DNA of 64,000 bases, taken from assembly GCA_963995525.1 (NCBI GenBank), contig OZ023216.1, positions 41,326,346-41,390,345 of the forward strand. The letters run 5' to 3'. Below the pieces are notes generated by a model that did no database searches, was not told the DNA's origin, and saw only the letters and a list, made by a program, of their open reading frames with translations. The position numbers were made by a program, and so were the translations under genes. The stretch is from Escarpia spicata (Eukaryota > Annelida > Polychaeta > Sabellida > Siboglinidae). Within the stretch, counting starts at the first letter, position 1. Each line of letters begins with the position of its first letter. Below are positions 23,097 to 33,671 of this stretch, piece by piece.

Positions 23097-23680
23097 TGAC
23101 AACCCCTTGTTGGCGACCATTGTCTTGGGCAACCCCTTGTTGGCGACCATTGACTTGGGCAACCCCTTGTTGGCGACCATTGTCTTGGGCAACCCCTTGT
23201 TGGCAACCATTGACTTGGGCAACCCCTTGTTGACGACCATTGACTTGGGCAACCCCTTGTTGGCGACCATTGACTTGGGCAACCCCTTGTTGGCGACCAT
23301 TGTCTTGGGCAACCCCTTGTTGGCGACCATTGTCTTGGGCAACCCCTTGTTGGCAACCATTGACTTGGGCAACCCCTTGTTGACGACCATTGACTTGGGC
23401 AACCCCTTGTTGGCGACCATTGACTTGGGCAACCCCTTGTTGGCGACCATTGTCTTGGGCAACCCCTTGTTGGCGACCATTGACTTGGGCAACCTCTTTG
23501 TTGGCAACCTTTGTCTTGGGCAACCCCTTGTTGGCAACCTTTGTCTTGGGCAACCCCTTGTTGGCGACCATTGTCTTGGGCAACCCCTTGTTGGTGACCA
23601 TTGACTTGGGCAACCCCTTGTTGGCGACCATTGTCTTGGGCGACCCCTTGTTGGCGACCATTGTCTTGGGCAACCCCCAA
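23097..23680. repeat. minisatellite, 30-bp unit, about 20 copies
   Basis: Unit GACTTGGGCAACCCC then TTGTTGGCGACCATT. The period of ten codons keeps several frames open on both strands (LLATIVLGNP on plus; QQGVAQDNGR and NKGLPKSMVA on minus). These are not genes. Bases 23161-23310 (five units) are repeated exactly at 23311-23460, which indicates recent unequal exchange or slippage of a five-unit block. It is intronic in the RCC1-repeat gene model. Confidence 0.95.
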
Positions 23681-23713
23681 CCCCACCAATTCTTAGTAAA
23701 ATAAAAAAGGTGA

Positions 23714-23980
23714 GTTCTTATATAGTATCCAATCCTCAGGACAGCTCAAAGCGATTTATACTTTACTCCCTGGCAGACCTGTTTAATTGCACATCTTGAT
23801 TTCTCTGGGAAGTATGCAGCCACGCAGCAATTAGTGCACAAAAACTATTCGTACACAAATATATAGTCTATAGCCAATGAGTGAACTGGAGCAATGAACT
23901 TCCCCAAGGTTCGACACCACATGATTCGACCCCAGGTTCTTTCGATTGAGAGACAGATGCTCTGGCCACTGTGCTCCACT
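23714..23980 (-). mobile_element. tRNA-derived SINE, family A, copy 2
   Basis: Same family as at 5.5 and 27.1 kb, minus orientation. The head (23980 down to about 23920) reads GGAGCACAGTGGCCAGAGCA and carries a B-box-like GGGTCGAATC. The 3' tail reads CGCTTTGAGC...TATATAAGAAC on the minus strand. It lies between the 30-bp array and the RCC1-repeat exon and is about 55 bp from that exon's donor. Confidence 0.75.
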
Positions 23981-24038
23981 TAGTGATAATAGAATAATTT
24001 CTAAGAACTGATGTGGACACTCACAGTGACTTACTGAC

Positions 24039-24200
24039 CTTCAGGGTGACCAGTGACTGCGGCTGCATGCCACGCTCCACAAGATATTTTCTCCACCCGG
24101 ATATCTCCTGTGTCCACAGGTGTAGGCTCAAAGACAACCTCTGAATGGGTGCTGGTGATCACATGACTGCTCTCGCCCCACAGGTACAGATGTCCTGTTG
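24039..24200 (-). CDS. RCC1-repeat exon 2 of the pair (162 nt)
   Basis: Minus-strand exon encoding one RCC1-type repeat. It opens TGHLYLWGESSHVI, with the Leu-Tyr-x-Trp-Gly strand typical of each blade, and closes VEKISCGAWHAAAVTG, the conserved Cys-Gly-x-x-His block. The acceptor is GTTCGTCTCTTACAG before base 24200. The donor is GAAG/GTCAGT after base 24039. It is exactly 162 nt, phase 1 at both ends, the same as the exon at 36.1 kb, so joining the two gives a continuous CGELYTATVT-A-TGHLYLWG sequence. RCC1 repeats form a beta-propeller used for exchange-factor or scaffold roles. The paralogue (for example RPGR-, NEK8/9-, ALS2-, RCCD1- or HERC-like) cannot be decided here. Confidence 0.85.
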
Positions 24201-26980
24201 CTGTAAGAGACGAACCATTCAGGAGATTAAAAACCATCGTCTTCCGCAGACTTATCATAACGAATGTAGGCAGTCGGGCAGACTAAAAATCTACGTCATT
24301 ATGGCGACTGTATTTAGATTATAAATTCACACGGATGTACGGTATGTATTATCTGAAATAGCTGTTTCAAATATGTTTTCTTATTGATGTTCAAATTTGA
24401 AGTTATTGAATAATTCAAGTAATACTTGATACAGATGGTTTATTAAGAGGGTAAACGTTTGATAAAATCATCATCAAAATAACTTTTTCCATTAGATCGG
24501 GGGAATAGCAAGTGTACAGGTCTCTAAAAAGGCTGACTGGAGACCGTGATGTTGGTTTTGGTGCCTTTTTCGAATTGCGACTGCACGTTTACCAAAAACC
24601 TCCAATGGGATCATCTTGATGCCTCCAACTGCAAACCCATGAGGCTCACAAAACACTCATTTATTCAAACAGAACTTTTACTTCAATGGGGGGGGGGGTG
24701 AATTCACACTCATCACAGCCCAGCCTACTGGCCTGACTTACATTCATGTTATAACAGACAATTGGAGGTACATCTGCCCTGTCCTGCAGAAAATAACTGT
24801 GTGGGTTGTCTGACGATTTCATCTAGAAAAAATAATACAATTTGCACAATTGTGCTATCTTGTCGTAGCCAATACAAGGTTGGTGCGACTTCTTGCACAA
24901 TGATTCTTAAAGATGATGAAAGAAAACAGAGAATCAAGGTGATTGTATTGGTTGTCTTGTTAAATCTCCTCTGAATTCATCAAGGATCATGCAATATAAA
25001 AACTGCACAGATATCTTTTATTGTGCGTTGTGTGTGCTAACAAACTGGGAAGTAATCAGCGACTTTTTTTGAGCGACTTTAAAGGGTTGCAGTTCAAGAA
25101 AGAGAATAGAACAGACAACTTGAGATAAGGAAGGATTGACTGGGAGAATTTTAGGTAAAACGATATCTTCGCAAATGTTTTTTGTAAACATACGTATCAG
25201 TTTGCTTGTAAAAAAATTTAGTCAAGAGTTACCTATATTTACTTTAAGCAACAGCAGTTTTTTAAAACTGTCACTTCTACGTGTGGTGGCAGTGGTCACG
25301 TTCAAAGTAAGAACACAGTATAGGTTAAAATGACACCTCAGGTATACGTAAACAATAAAAGTTAAATAAAATATAAAAAATTATGATTTTACAAAGTGCT
25401 GTTACATTAAATCGTTAAGACGTCATTATTGGTCTCATCCACGTGTGTTCGTAATTACATCTCAAATGTGTTCAAACGTTTTCCTTTGCCACAGATGTTT
25501 AAAGGGGCATTTCACCTTACGTAGAGAGCACCGGTGAAATGACTCAACCTAACGATGATGTTAACTTTATCCACATTCTTGCTCTCGATAAAGCGAAAGG
25601 GTATCTTTCAATAATTCAAAAACAAAAATCACCCATGTGTTCGAAAACAAATGTAATATAATAAAAAACTGAAACCTATCCTGCTACTAAGTAGCTTTCG
25701 TAGTAACATCACCGTAAGCTAGAAACAGAAGTAACCGGTCGCGCTTGAGTAAACATCACATTGAGATCTGCCATCCAAGTGATACACATCTGTTATGCCG
25801 ACTAAACCTAAAATTGCCATATTAAAATAATCGCTGATGCCCTTTTGGGCATAAATGCCAACAGCACTGTTAACATGGCGATACGATTGTCCGGAGTAAA
25901 GTACAGGGTTATACGAGGAACAAGATAAAGGTCTTTGTGTGTCGTGGTCACACTGCATTAGGCATGCACGGTTGGCCGTTGTAGCCATTCAAAAGTGATG
26001 ATGTTGTCAGCGGTCGGATCAACAGACAGTGCAGCAAAACACCAGCTCACTTCTGACTATCTCACTTCATCTCTGGAGTTCTTTCATCACCTGCGACTGA
26101 TAAGGCTCATCTGTAAATGTCGCAAGGTGCTGCGGACAACAGCGTTTACAGAACCTATGGCTTTGTTCGGTGTACACTGCGACTGCTTGGGCGTGACCGA
26201 ACCCTTGTTTTTCCTGTACACTCTCTTGTTCTCTTCGTACGTTCACTTGTTTTATGAATACTTTCCCTTGATTTCCACGTACAAACCAAGCCTTCAAGGA
26301 TTAAGTTTGAAAATGGTTTACGGTAAATCGGGCAAGATTACTAATATTTTGTTTACCATACCTAGTTAAATTAACTAAGTATCCGATGGTAAAGTTTGAA
26401 AACAGTCTTGGCAAAATTGGTCATGATTATTAATATTTTGGTAATAACAGCATACCCGGTACATCTAGAGCATGGCAGCCCAACAACCAGGAATCATTAT
26501 GAATTCAATCATAAAAAAGGATGTACAAAGTCATCAATGAACCACCAAACATGCAAACTTACAATATATGCATCCTTGCAACAGTTTTGGTATGTTTTTC
26601 ACCAAATCAACAAAATGGATACATCGTGTCTTGCCCTGAAGAGGTCTGAAGCACTTGGAGTGGTCATAAGGATCAGAAATCACAGGATACCATGTTTTAT
26701 GATGAATACCTTACATCCTGACAAACGATCTTGGGATCTTGACAATTTCTGCAGTTGCGTGGGTTACCCTTGTTACTTTGTTGATACCTCCCACAGGCGG
26801 CCAAAGGGCCACGGAAGGAGGCGTGCTCTGGACTAAAGGTGGTACACATGTATCACGCCTACGACAGCGTGAATTATGGTTCCAACAACCTTTTGAATAT
26901 ATATAGACTCCCGGTTACCAAATGACATACAACTAATTAATATGATGTACGATTTAATGTAGTCTTATCACAGCATGTAA
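24201..26980. other. intronic DNA, no exon confirmed
   Basis: AT-rich, mostly featureless. A splice-bounded 42-nt minus segment at 24783-24742 has a good acceptor but phase 0/0, which does not fit the flanking phase-1 exons. A minus frame at 25719-25988 (89 codons, from an ATG in fair context) and a plus frame at 26396-26836 show no domain. I have no support for calling either a gene. Confidence 0.4.
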
Positions 26981-27106
26981 TATATATATATATAAATATA
27001 TATAGTTATCATCATTATAGTATTTTTATTTTAAAAACATTCAAAATGGCGTCATATGTGGAGTTGGGGGCAATCACTCCACAATTTCCATATTTCTCTG
27101 ATAGAT

Positions 27107-27425
27107 AAGTTCTTATACAGGGCAATATCCAGTCCTCACAACTGCTCAAAGCGCTTTACACTTTACTCCCTGGCAGGCCTGTTCAATCGAACACCATCTC
27201 CACTTCTCTGGAAAAGCATTCAGACACGCTGCAATTAATGTTCAAAGACTATTCATACACAAATATCCGCCACTGTCAATAGCCAGGTACTCATTCATAC
27301 AGCTGAGTGAACTGAAGCAATATACAGTAAACGAACTTGCCCAAGGTTCGACACTGCCGCACAGGATTCGAAACCGCGTTCTCTCCGTTGAGAGTCAGGA
27401 GCTCTTACCCTGCGCTACTAGGTGG
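27107..27425 (-). mobile_element. tRNA-derived SINE, family A, best copy
   Basis: The clearest copy. On the minus strand the head (27425 to about 27350) reads GTAGCGCAGGGTAAGAGCTC and then a B-box-like GGTTTCGAATCC. A CTTGGGCAAGTTCGTTTACT block follows, then the family body. The 3' end reads AAAGCGCTTTGAGCAG and then CTGGATATTGCCCTGTATAA. Tails of this kind are shared with L2/CR1-like LINEs, which supply the reverse transcriptase. It is about 320 bp, with mutated pol III boxes, and therefore a fossil. Confidence 0.85.
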
Positions 27426-27429
27426 CAAA

Positions 27430-28112
27430 GCAAGTGTGTAACTTTGTAAGTAAATAACTTAAATAACTACCTTCATGGTTTAAAAAAAAATCACCAATTG
27501 GAAGATCAATTTCCATATTTCTCTGATAGGTGACAAAGCAAAATAACTACCTTCTTGTTTTTTAATATATTGCCAATTGGTAGATGATAGGCCAGTGGTT
27601 CAAGGAGGCGAATGAACTTAGAAAGAGGTGGACTTCAGCACCTGGGAGGAGATATACATACTCTACCCCAAAATTAATATTTTATTATATACATAATACA
27701 CTTCTATATGCATAAATCATCAAGGAACACAAGTGCAACAAATCACACATAAAGCATAATTTCATGAACACGCAAAATGTCACCACCACAACAAAAGACA
27801 GTGTATTTAGGGGTAAATGCAATTTAAAAAAAATATACATCTTAAGTTGAATTCCCAGGGTGGTAGTCATTGTACCGACCATTACACCTAACAGGAAGAC
27901 AAATACAAAACAAGAATAAATACATTTACTATATAGAAAAACTAAGTTTATACGTGGCACTCCACACATACTAAGATCTTAATACACCGGTCCATTTTTA
28001 ATGATAACATTTCTGGGTACACAGCCTCTAAGGACAACCCTTAAAGTTAATTTACGACAATTCTTCAAAGTACCTTGAATGCCAAACATAGAGAAACATT
28101 TACACTTCTAAT
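27430..28112. other. no gene seen
   Basis: AT-rich DNA. Two near-copies of AATAACTACCTTC...CCAATTGG (27462-27500 and 27541-27585) form a small direct repeat. Confidence 0.45.
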
Positions 28113-29056
28113 CTATCAACAAGCAAGGTGTTGAAATTTGCGGATGATACAAAAGTGTTTAGAAGGATTAAAAGTGATGGAGATAGACAGCATTTACAAG
28201 ATGATCTTGACAGGTTGATCAAATGGTCTGAAAAGTGGCAAATGATGTTCAATTTTGGGAAATGTAAATGCCTCCACATAGGACATGGGAACGAAGAAGT
28301 AGAATATACAATGGGGGGTACTGTACTAAGTACTACTGTAAAAGAAAAGGACTTAGGGTTAACCGTTAGTGCTGATATGAAGATTTCAGAGCAGTGCGGA
28401 ATTGCAGCTTCAAAGGGAAATCAAATCCTTGGATTAATTAGGCGAAACATAACGTATAAGGAAAAAGAGCTAATAATACCGCTGTACAAAACAATAGTTA
28501 GGCCTCATTTAGAATATTGTATTCAAGCGTGGAGGCCACATCGCAGGAAGGACATAGATATGCTAGAAAGAGTGCAGAGGAGAGCAACTAAAATGATACC
28601 AAATCTGAAGGATCTTAGTTATGAAATACGCCTAAAAAAATGCGGTTTAACAACACTAGAGACCAGGAGATTGAGAGGAGATCAGATAGAAGTGTTTAAA
28701 ATATTGAAGGGTTATGAAAATATTGATAGAAATATGTTTTTCTCAGTTAAGAAAGATAGAAGGACTAGAGGACATGATCTTGCATTAGCAAAGGAGCAGA
28801 GTAGATTGGATATAAGAAAGTTTTCATTTTCACAAAGGACTGTAAATGAATGGAACAGATTACCTGCTGATTGTGTGGGTGCTAGTAGTGTGAATATGTT
28901 TAAAAATAAAACCGACACATACCTCAGACGGGCGGGATACACATAGATAAAAGGGTCGGACTCTCGATAAGCCAAAGGCTTCCTTGTCCACCTGCTACCT
29001 AGAGTTAATTCTCTGGGTGGCAATCTTGTTAAATCTTGTTAAATCTTGTTAAACTG
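28113..29056 (+). mobile_element. 5'-truncated LINE (CR1/L2-like), RT C-terminal part
   Basis: A 272-codon frame (28128-28946) starts at the reverse transcriptase active-site block KFADDTKVF. It continues through the thumb and C-terminal region typical of CR1/jockey-group non-LTR elements: IKWSEKWQMMFN, KEKDLGLTVSADMKI, IVRPHLEYCIQAW, LERVQRRATKMI, LTTLETRRLRGDQIEVFKI and FSFSQRTVNEWNRLP. It ends in a normal stop followed by a short 3' UTR and a tail of AAATCTTGTT repeats (29021-29053). Elements of this group usually end in such microsatellites. Loss of everything 5' of the FADD block fits incomplete reverse transcription. This frame is intact and the copy is relatively young. Confidence 0.9.
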
Positions 29057-30385
29057 TCAAATCCTCAGTCCACCAAGACCAAAAATCCAGGATCTTTCCC
29101 TCCGTAGGGAATGATACATTTTAAGGATCATAAGCAGAGTTGGGGGAGTCAAGTACATTAATTTGTTCGGTACTTATATATCTGAAGTGATTAGTTCTTG
29201 TACTTGGTCAAATGTACTTGGCAGAAATATCAAGTACATTTCAAGTATACAATTGGAGTAATTTAGAATACAAAATAATACTGCTTTACTAGTTTGTTTG
29301 TGTGATACAAAACACTGAACACCCATCCTGATTGTATCTACAATTAATATTATATATTTTCAAAAAAGTTAATAATTGATACCTGAATATTACTGTTGAT
29401 CAATATAACTGAAATGTACTTGGACTTGGGTAGGAAGCTGCCAAATTATAAAATGTGGTTATGTAGCGTTTTGGATTCCAGAAATCATGAGATTTAAAAT
29501 GACACCTCATTTGTTGAAATATTTTCAGTAGTTTTTGATTTCCTGCTAAAACGTAAGCAACATTAAAAAAATGATATTTTGACAAACGAGGTTATTCTGA
29601 CAACTCTTATTACCTAAACTTTCTTGATATGTGGGTTTGTAAATGCATGCATCCCCCTAGTTTGTGTTTATTTGTTGACGAAAATAATCTGGACATTGAA
29701 AGATGTGATTATTAAGTTCTGCATTTCTGCCAAAATGAAAAAATTTATGGGACGTGATCTAGACAGCTGAGTGCAGAATACCCAGTGACATTTCATATCT
29801 CATTCTCGCTGTGACAGGTTACAGATGTATGTGATTCCCAAACCATGATCATAGGGGACACCACCAAAGGCTTGGCTTGACCAGAGACTGACCAGTAGGT
29901 GGATTAGAAGCAGACAGACAGGTGGTGGGGGGATACCAGAGTGAATATGTGCTGGACAGGCACACTTACACAGAATGTAGCACCAACTAATGACCACAGA
30001 TTCCAGAGTAACAGTGAATGATGATCACATGACCTTTCACACCCAGCAAGTGCCCCCACTCACATGTTGGTGCCCCAGACAAGGGGTGTACTCAAAAGTA
30101 TGTGAACAAATAATGATAATTTTTTTTATTGTGTTATATCCAATTGATTGCTCTGGAGTGCTTAGTAATGGTGCGTAGATTACAGTGAAAACCATACACA
30201 TCTATGTCTAGGCCTACTGATGTGTAAATATATGTCATTGTTACAAACATATATAACAAATTATTCATTACCTAAGACCATAATTGTAAAATTAATTAAA
30301 TTTTTTTCAATATATTCCTAAAAAAGTTATGACCGTGTCACAATAATCTGGCTCACAACCACACATTACTTCAGTGTTTTTCCTT
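29057..30385. other. no gene; dispersed repeat at 29450-29770
   Basis: 29140-29260 has repeated AAGTACATT/GTACTTGG phrases, probably a transposon fragment. 29450-29770 is alignable by eye with 62350-62660: shared TGGATTCCA, ACACCTCATTTGTTGAAATAT, TTCAGTA, GAAAATAATCTGGACA, and GACGTGATCTAGACAGC or close variants. It is a diverged non-coding repeat pair of unknown class. Confidence 0.5.
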
Positions 30386-30625
30386 AAATATGCATGCACG
30401 TACATGCATGCACACAGGCAAATGCACTCATGCATGCACGCACACACATGCAAGCACGCACGCACACACATTCCTTCATATTACAGTACAAAAGACAAAT
30501 TGTCACTATTATTTAAAACAATCAGTACTACGCATAAACTACACGGCTAGCTATAACCATTCGCATAAACCACACAGCTAGCTATAACTATATGCATAAA
30601 CCACACAGCTAGCTATAACCATTCA
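30385..30625. repeat. GCATGCAC-rich microsatellite and a 32-bp triplication
   Basis: 30390-30475 is a (GCACAC/GCATGCAC)-type simple sequence. 30530-30625 contains three copies of a unit with CGCATAAACCACACAGCTAG and then CTATAACCATT. Confidence 0.75.
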
Positions 30626-31089
30626 CCACCCGCACCATTTGAGCTGGCTTTCACACTCCCCCATAACCACAACCCAGACACCTGCTAATGGCCAGGCCAG
30701 TCATTCACTTAACCTATCCCTCAAGCTGTATACATCCCATGAAGGATGCCTGTGCTGGGAGGAAGGCAGGAGGGCACTGACAGATCGACCAGGCTAGATC
30801 AAAGCTTCAGTCCTTGTAGTGATCTCCTCCAGCAGTGTCATCACTCACCAGTCATCTGTGCCCCAGCTCAGCCAGGCCGCTTAGATAAGTTCCAGCTGCA
30901 GTGGTAAGTTAACTAGCCTGTGTGGCCAGTGACAAATGTGCAAGAACTGATGTGGTCATGGATGGCAGAGGTGGTGGCTTCGCGTTACTGAGGTTCCGGG
31001 AGGGCTAGAATGATCAAATGGAACTATGATTTGATTGGCCTAGTGTGTATGTGTGCGCCCGCCTGCACGTGCATACTTATGTATGAACA

Positions 31090-31113
31090 TGTGTGTGTGT
31101 GTGAGTGTGAGTG

Positions 31114-31186
<73 letters not shown>

Positions 31187-31216
31187 TGTGTGTGTCTATG
31201 TGTGTGTTTGTGTTGT
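31090..31216. repeat. (TG)n microsatellite
   Basis: About 125 bp of nearly pure TG, with a few TGAG, TGTC and TGTT interruptions. Long alternating purine-pyrimidine tracts like this can adopt Z-DNA. The Cys-Val and Thr-His open frames across it are array effects. Confidence 0.95.
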
Positions 31217-31279
31217 GTGTCACAGTGTGAGCGTGCGTATGAGCGTGCATGCACACGTACATATTTATGTATGTACTAG

Positions 31280-32072
31280 CCGAGTTTCCAGGCGTTGCCA
31301 GGGGAAAAAAGGCAGTCACATATACCAGACACCGCAAACCCACCCAAACATTTCCAGCCTACCCGCATTAATAAATGGTCACTGGTCACTGGTCACTGGC
31401 CTAGTTGTTAGGACAACCTTTTGCCAGAAATCTCAATCGCTCACCCGTCTAGCTGACGTAACCAGCAACAGCCCGATACATGCAAAAACAGCAAAACTAA
31501 CGGAGATGTGGGTGCACAAACAAACAGAGAACGAACAGAACAGTTTTATAATATAGATATGTCATATTCCTAGTTAACCAATATAACTTTTGACACTCAC
31601 TTTTAATAATACACTAATTTGACAGGTGATAATTTTGACACTAAATGACACATAGTTCCATCTGTAGGAAATATATGAAATGCGATAGAGGGCGCTACTT
31701 GTAAGCATGCGGATGTGACCAGCGACAGGTAGACCCGGTGCTTGTTAAGCGCTGAGGATTTTCAAGCGTCAATAACTTTTAAACTATTTAAAATTTCTGC
31801 AAACATCCAGCGACATATTTGTAGATGGCATAATTATCTTTACGATGACATCGAAAAACATTAAATTCCGCGGCTGGAACTCCACGTACAGCGTTTTGAA
31901 ATATTGAGCCCCGCAAGTTCTCCACCCCGGACAAATTTGTTAATGGAGAAATCTACGAACCATCTCAATGGGCCAACTAGATCACATACAAAATTTCAGC
32001 CCGATACATACAAAACTGACGGAGATGTGGGGGCACAAACAAACAGAGGACGAACTGTTTTATAATATAGAT
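31280..32072. repeat. two dispersed-repeat ends sharing a 75-90 bp block
   Basis: 31469-31558 and 31997-32071 share CAGCCCGATACAT, then CGGAGATGTGGG, GCACAAACAAACAGAG and GTTTTATAATATAGAT. They are about 528 bp apart in the same orientation. The terminal TTTTATAATATAGAT phrase looks like the 3' end of a retroposed element. Sequence upstream of each block differs, so these are two separate insertions or a partly duplicated one. Class unknown. Confidence 0.55.
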
Positions 32073-32439
32073 GCATTTACCACGTATGTCTGTCACACAA
32101 CAGTACTCTTCCTAGATATTTGCATCTGGAATGCCAAGGAGTGCCAAACTTTCAGGAGTTCTTCTACGACCACACAAAGGAAGTTATATATTTTTTATGT
32201 TTACTGTCCACTGATTCGTCGATGCAGGTTTATGTAACTTCGAACCTTCAACTTTGTCAAGTTGGTAATCCCAGTAAAAACCTACAGCCCACATAGGTGC
32301 AAACACCATTTGCAAAGACGGTAACATTTTTGAGTTTGTGTTTCAATAGTTGCCGAGAAGAACTGGCACTTTCTAAGATGCCAGCCTGATTGAATAATGT
32401 TTCATGGTTTCGAGCCTACCGATTGGCAGTAATTTCTAA

Positions 32440-32640
32440 CATCATTTACACTACATCTCCCTGGCAGACCCATTAATTCCAATACCAATTTTACATCCAT
32501 TCCATGACTGTGTCTACACATTCATTTATACCTCATTTTGTAGGAGACAATTGGCATATTATTCATAAGTACAACCATTCTATAGGCCAGTACACATTTG
32601 TGCTAACTTAAACTGTTTGGTATTTAATCCCAGAACATAC
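32440..32640 (-). mobile_element. SINE family A, very degenerate copy
   Basis: Retains TTTACACTACATCTCCCTGGCAGACC and a TTCATTTATAC phrase in the spacing of the family-A body. The head is not readable. Confidence 0.3.
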
Positions 32641-32989
32641 CAGAAGTGTGAATTGTGAACATTTCCAACTGATATGCTTGCATAATCGTTGATATTTTAA
32701 CGGTAATTTGTTTTTAACTAATCAATTTTATATATTTTTATTTGTTTTTAGAATTAGTAAATTGATTCCTATTTTCAGAATGTTTTAATGAAATTTTATG
32801 GGTTTATTTATTTTATTTGTTTAATATAATAATATTGCTATGAAATGTGTATTTGCTCCAAACCTATAACTGTAGATGTAGGAAAGGGTGTATGTGTTTC
32901 TGAGGGCCCAATGAAAATCACGCTGTGAATGTGACATCATTATAAAAAAAGCTTTTCCATCAACAGTGTAACTTCACTATTTAGGTCAA

Positions 32990-33140
32990 CTACGGGACTG
33001 GGCAATGGCCTGAATGACGAGGCAGAACTAATTGCCTATACTTTATTGTTACAGAAACACTTTGGTACTATCCTAGGGTGAACTTCTTTGCAAGAGGGCG
33101 GCATCACTGAGGTAACCATTAGGCGAGAAAGAACTGTTTT
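32990..33140 (-). mobile_element. pogo/Tc1-like MITE, partial copy 2
   Basis: Contains CTGGGCAATGGCCTGAATGACGAGG-like, CTATACTTTATTGTTACAG, GGTACTATCCTAGGGTGA and CACTGAGGTAACCATTA phrases. They are in the same order as the complete copies, but the termini are not clear. Confidence 0.5.
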
Positions 33141-33660
33141 ATTACTACTGGCTCAGGGAAGGTTTGATTCCGTTTCCCCGGGTGGGATTTCTTACTACCT
33201 CTGGTACAAACTAAGCGGAAAGGACCAACAGCGTGTGGTCTCTTTCAAATGACACTGGTACAGTGGGATGAATGAAATTGCCAAAATGTTGATACTGCAC
33301 ATTGTAATGTGGTGCCCTGGTCCTCCCGATGCACAACATGATAACGTTGTTGTTTTACAAATTACAATTTTCTCATGAACTTCTATAAACATCACACAAC
33401 TCTGATCAAAACAGCATAAAAGTCAGTAACATTGTAGGCAGACTTATCATTTCACATATAACTACATAAAACTGCATAAATTAAATAAAACCATTAAATG
33501 TGTAGTAGTAAAAAATTAATACACATTTTTGTGTGAAGTTATGTGTGAAATGATAGCATTTTATTTTAAGTGGTGTATTCAGGTGCTATACAAATTCTGA
33601 TTATTATTATTTAGATTCAGCCAGAAGTGAAGAAAAGAAGAAGGAAATAGTTTGGACATG
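33141..33660. other. no gene seen
   Basis: AT-rich flank of the 39-bp array, with nothing recognised. Confidence 0.5.
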
Positions 33661-33671
33661 TGCTCAGAAGA

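Noticed and set aside
23042..23704. Open frames of 215, 195, 165 and 162 codons
   Set aside because: By-products of the 30-bp array, present in several frames of both strands.
24742..24783. 42-nt minus segment with a fine acceptor (GTTATTTTCTGCAG) and a GTAAGT donor
   Set aside because: Its only open phase is 0/0, which does not fit between the phase-1 RCC1 exons. It could belong to no gene I can see.
25719..25988. 89-codon minus frame with protein-like composition
   Set aside because: No domain, no partner exon and no homologous copy in the window. Support is too thin for a gene call.
26396..26836. 146-codon plus frame with a hydrophobic start like a signal peptide
   Set aside because: No recognisable domain, irregular residue use, poor start context. 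Likely chance.
30050..30090. Minus-strand LVWGTNM, resembling an RCC1 Trp-Gly strand
   Set aside because: The frame stops immediately afterwards and there is no repeat-length open frame or the rest of the motif.
30843..30889. 47-nt minus segment between a good acceptor (CCACTGCAG) and a strong donor (CTG/GTGAGT)
   Set aside because: All three frames contain a stop, so it cannot be a coding exon of this gene.
31053..31556. 167-codon Cys-Val frame and Thr-His frames on the other strand
   Set aside because: Translation of the (TG)n microsatellite.
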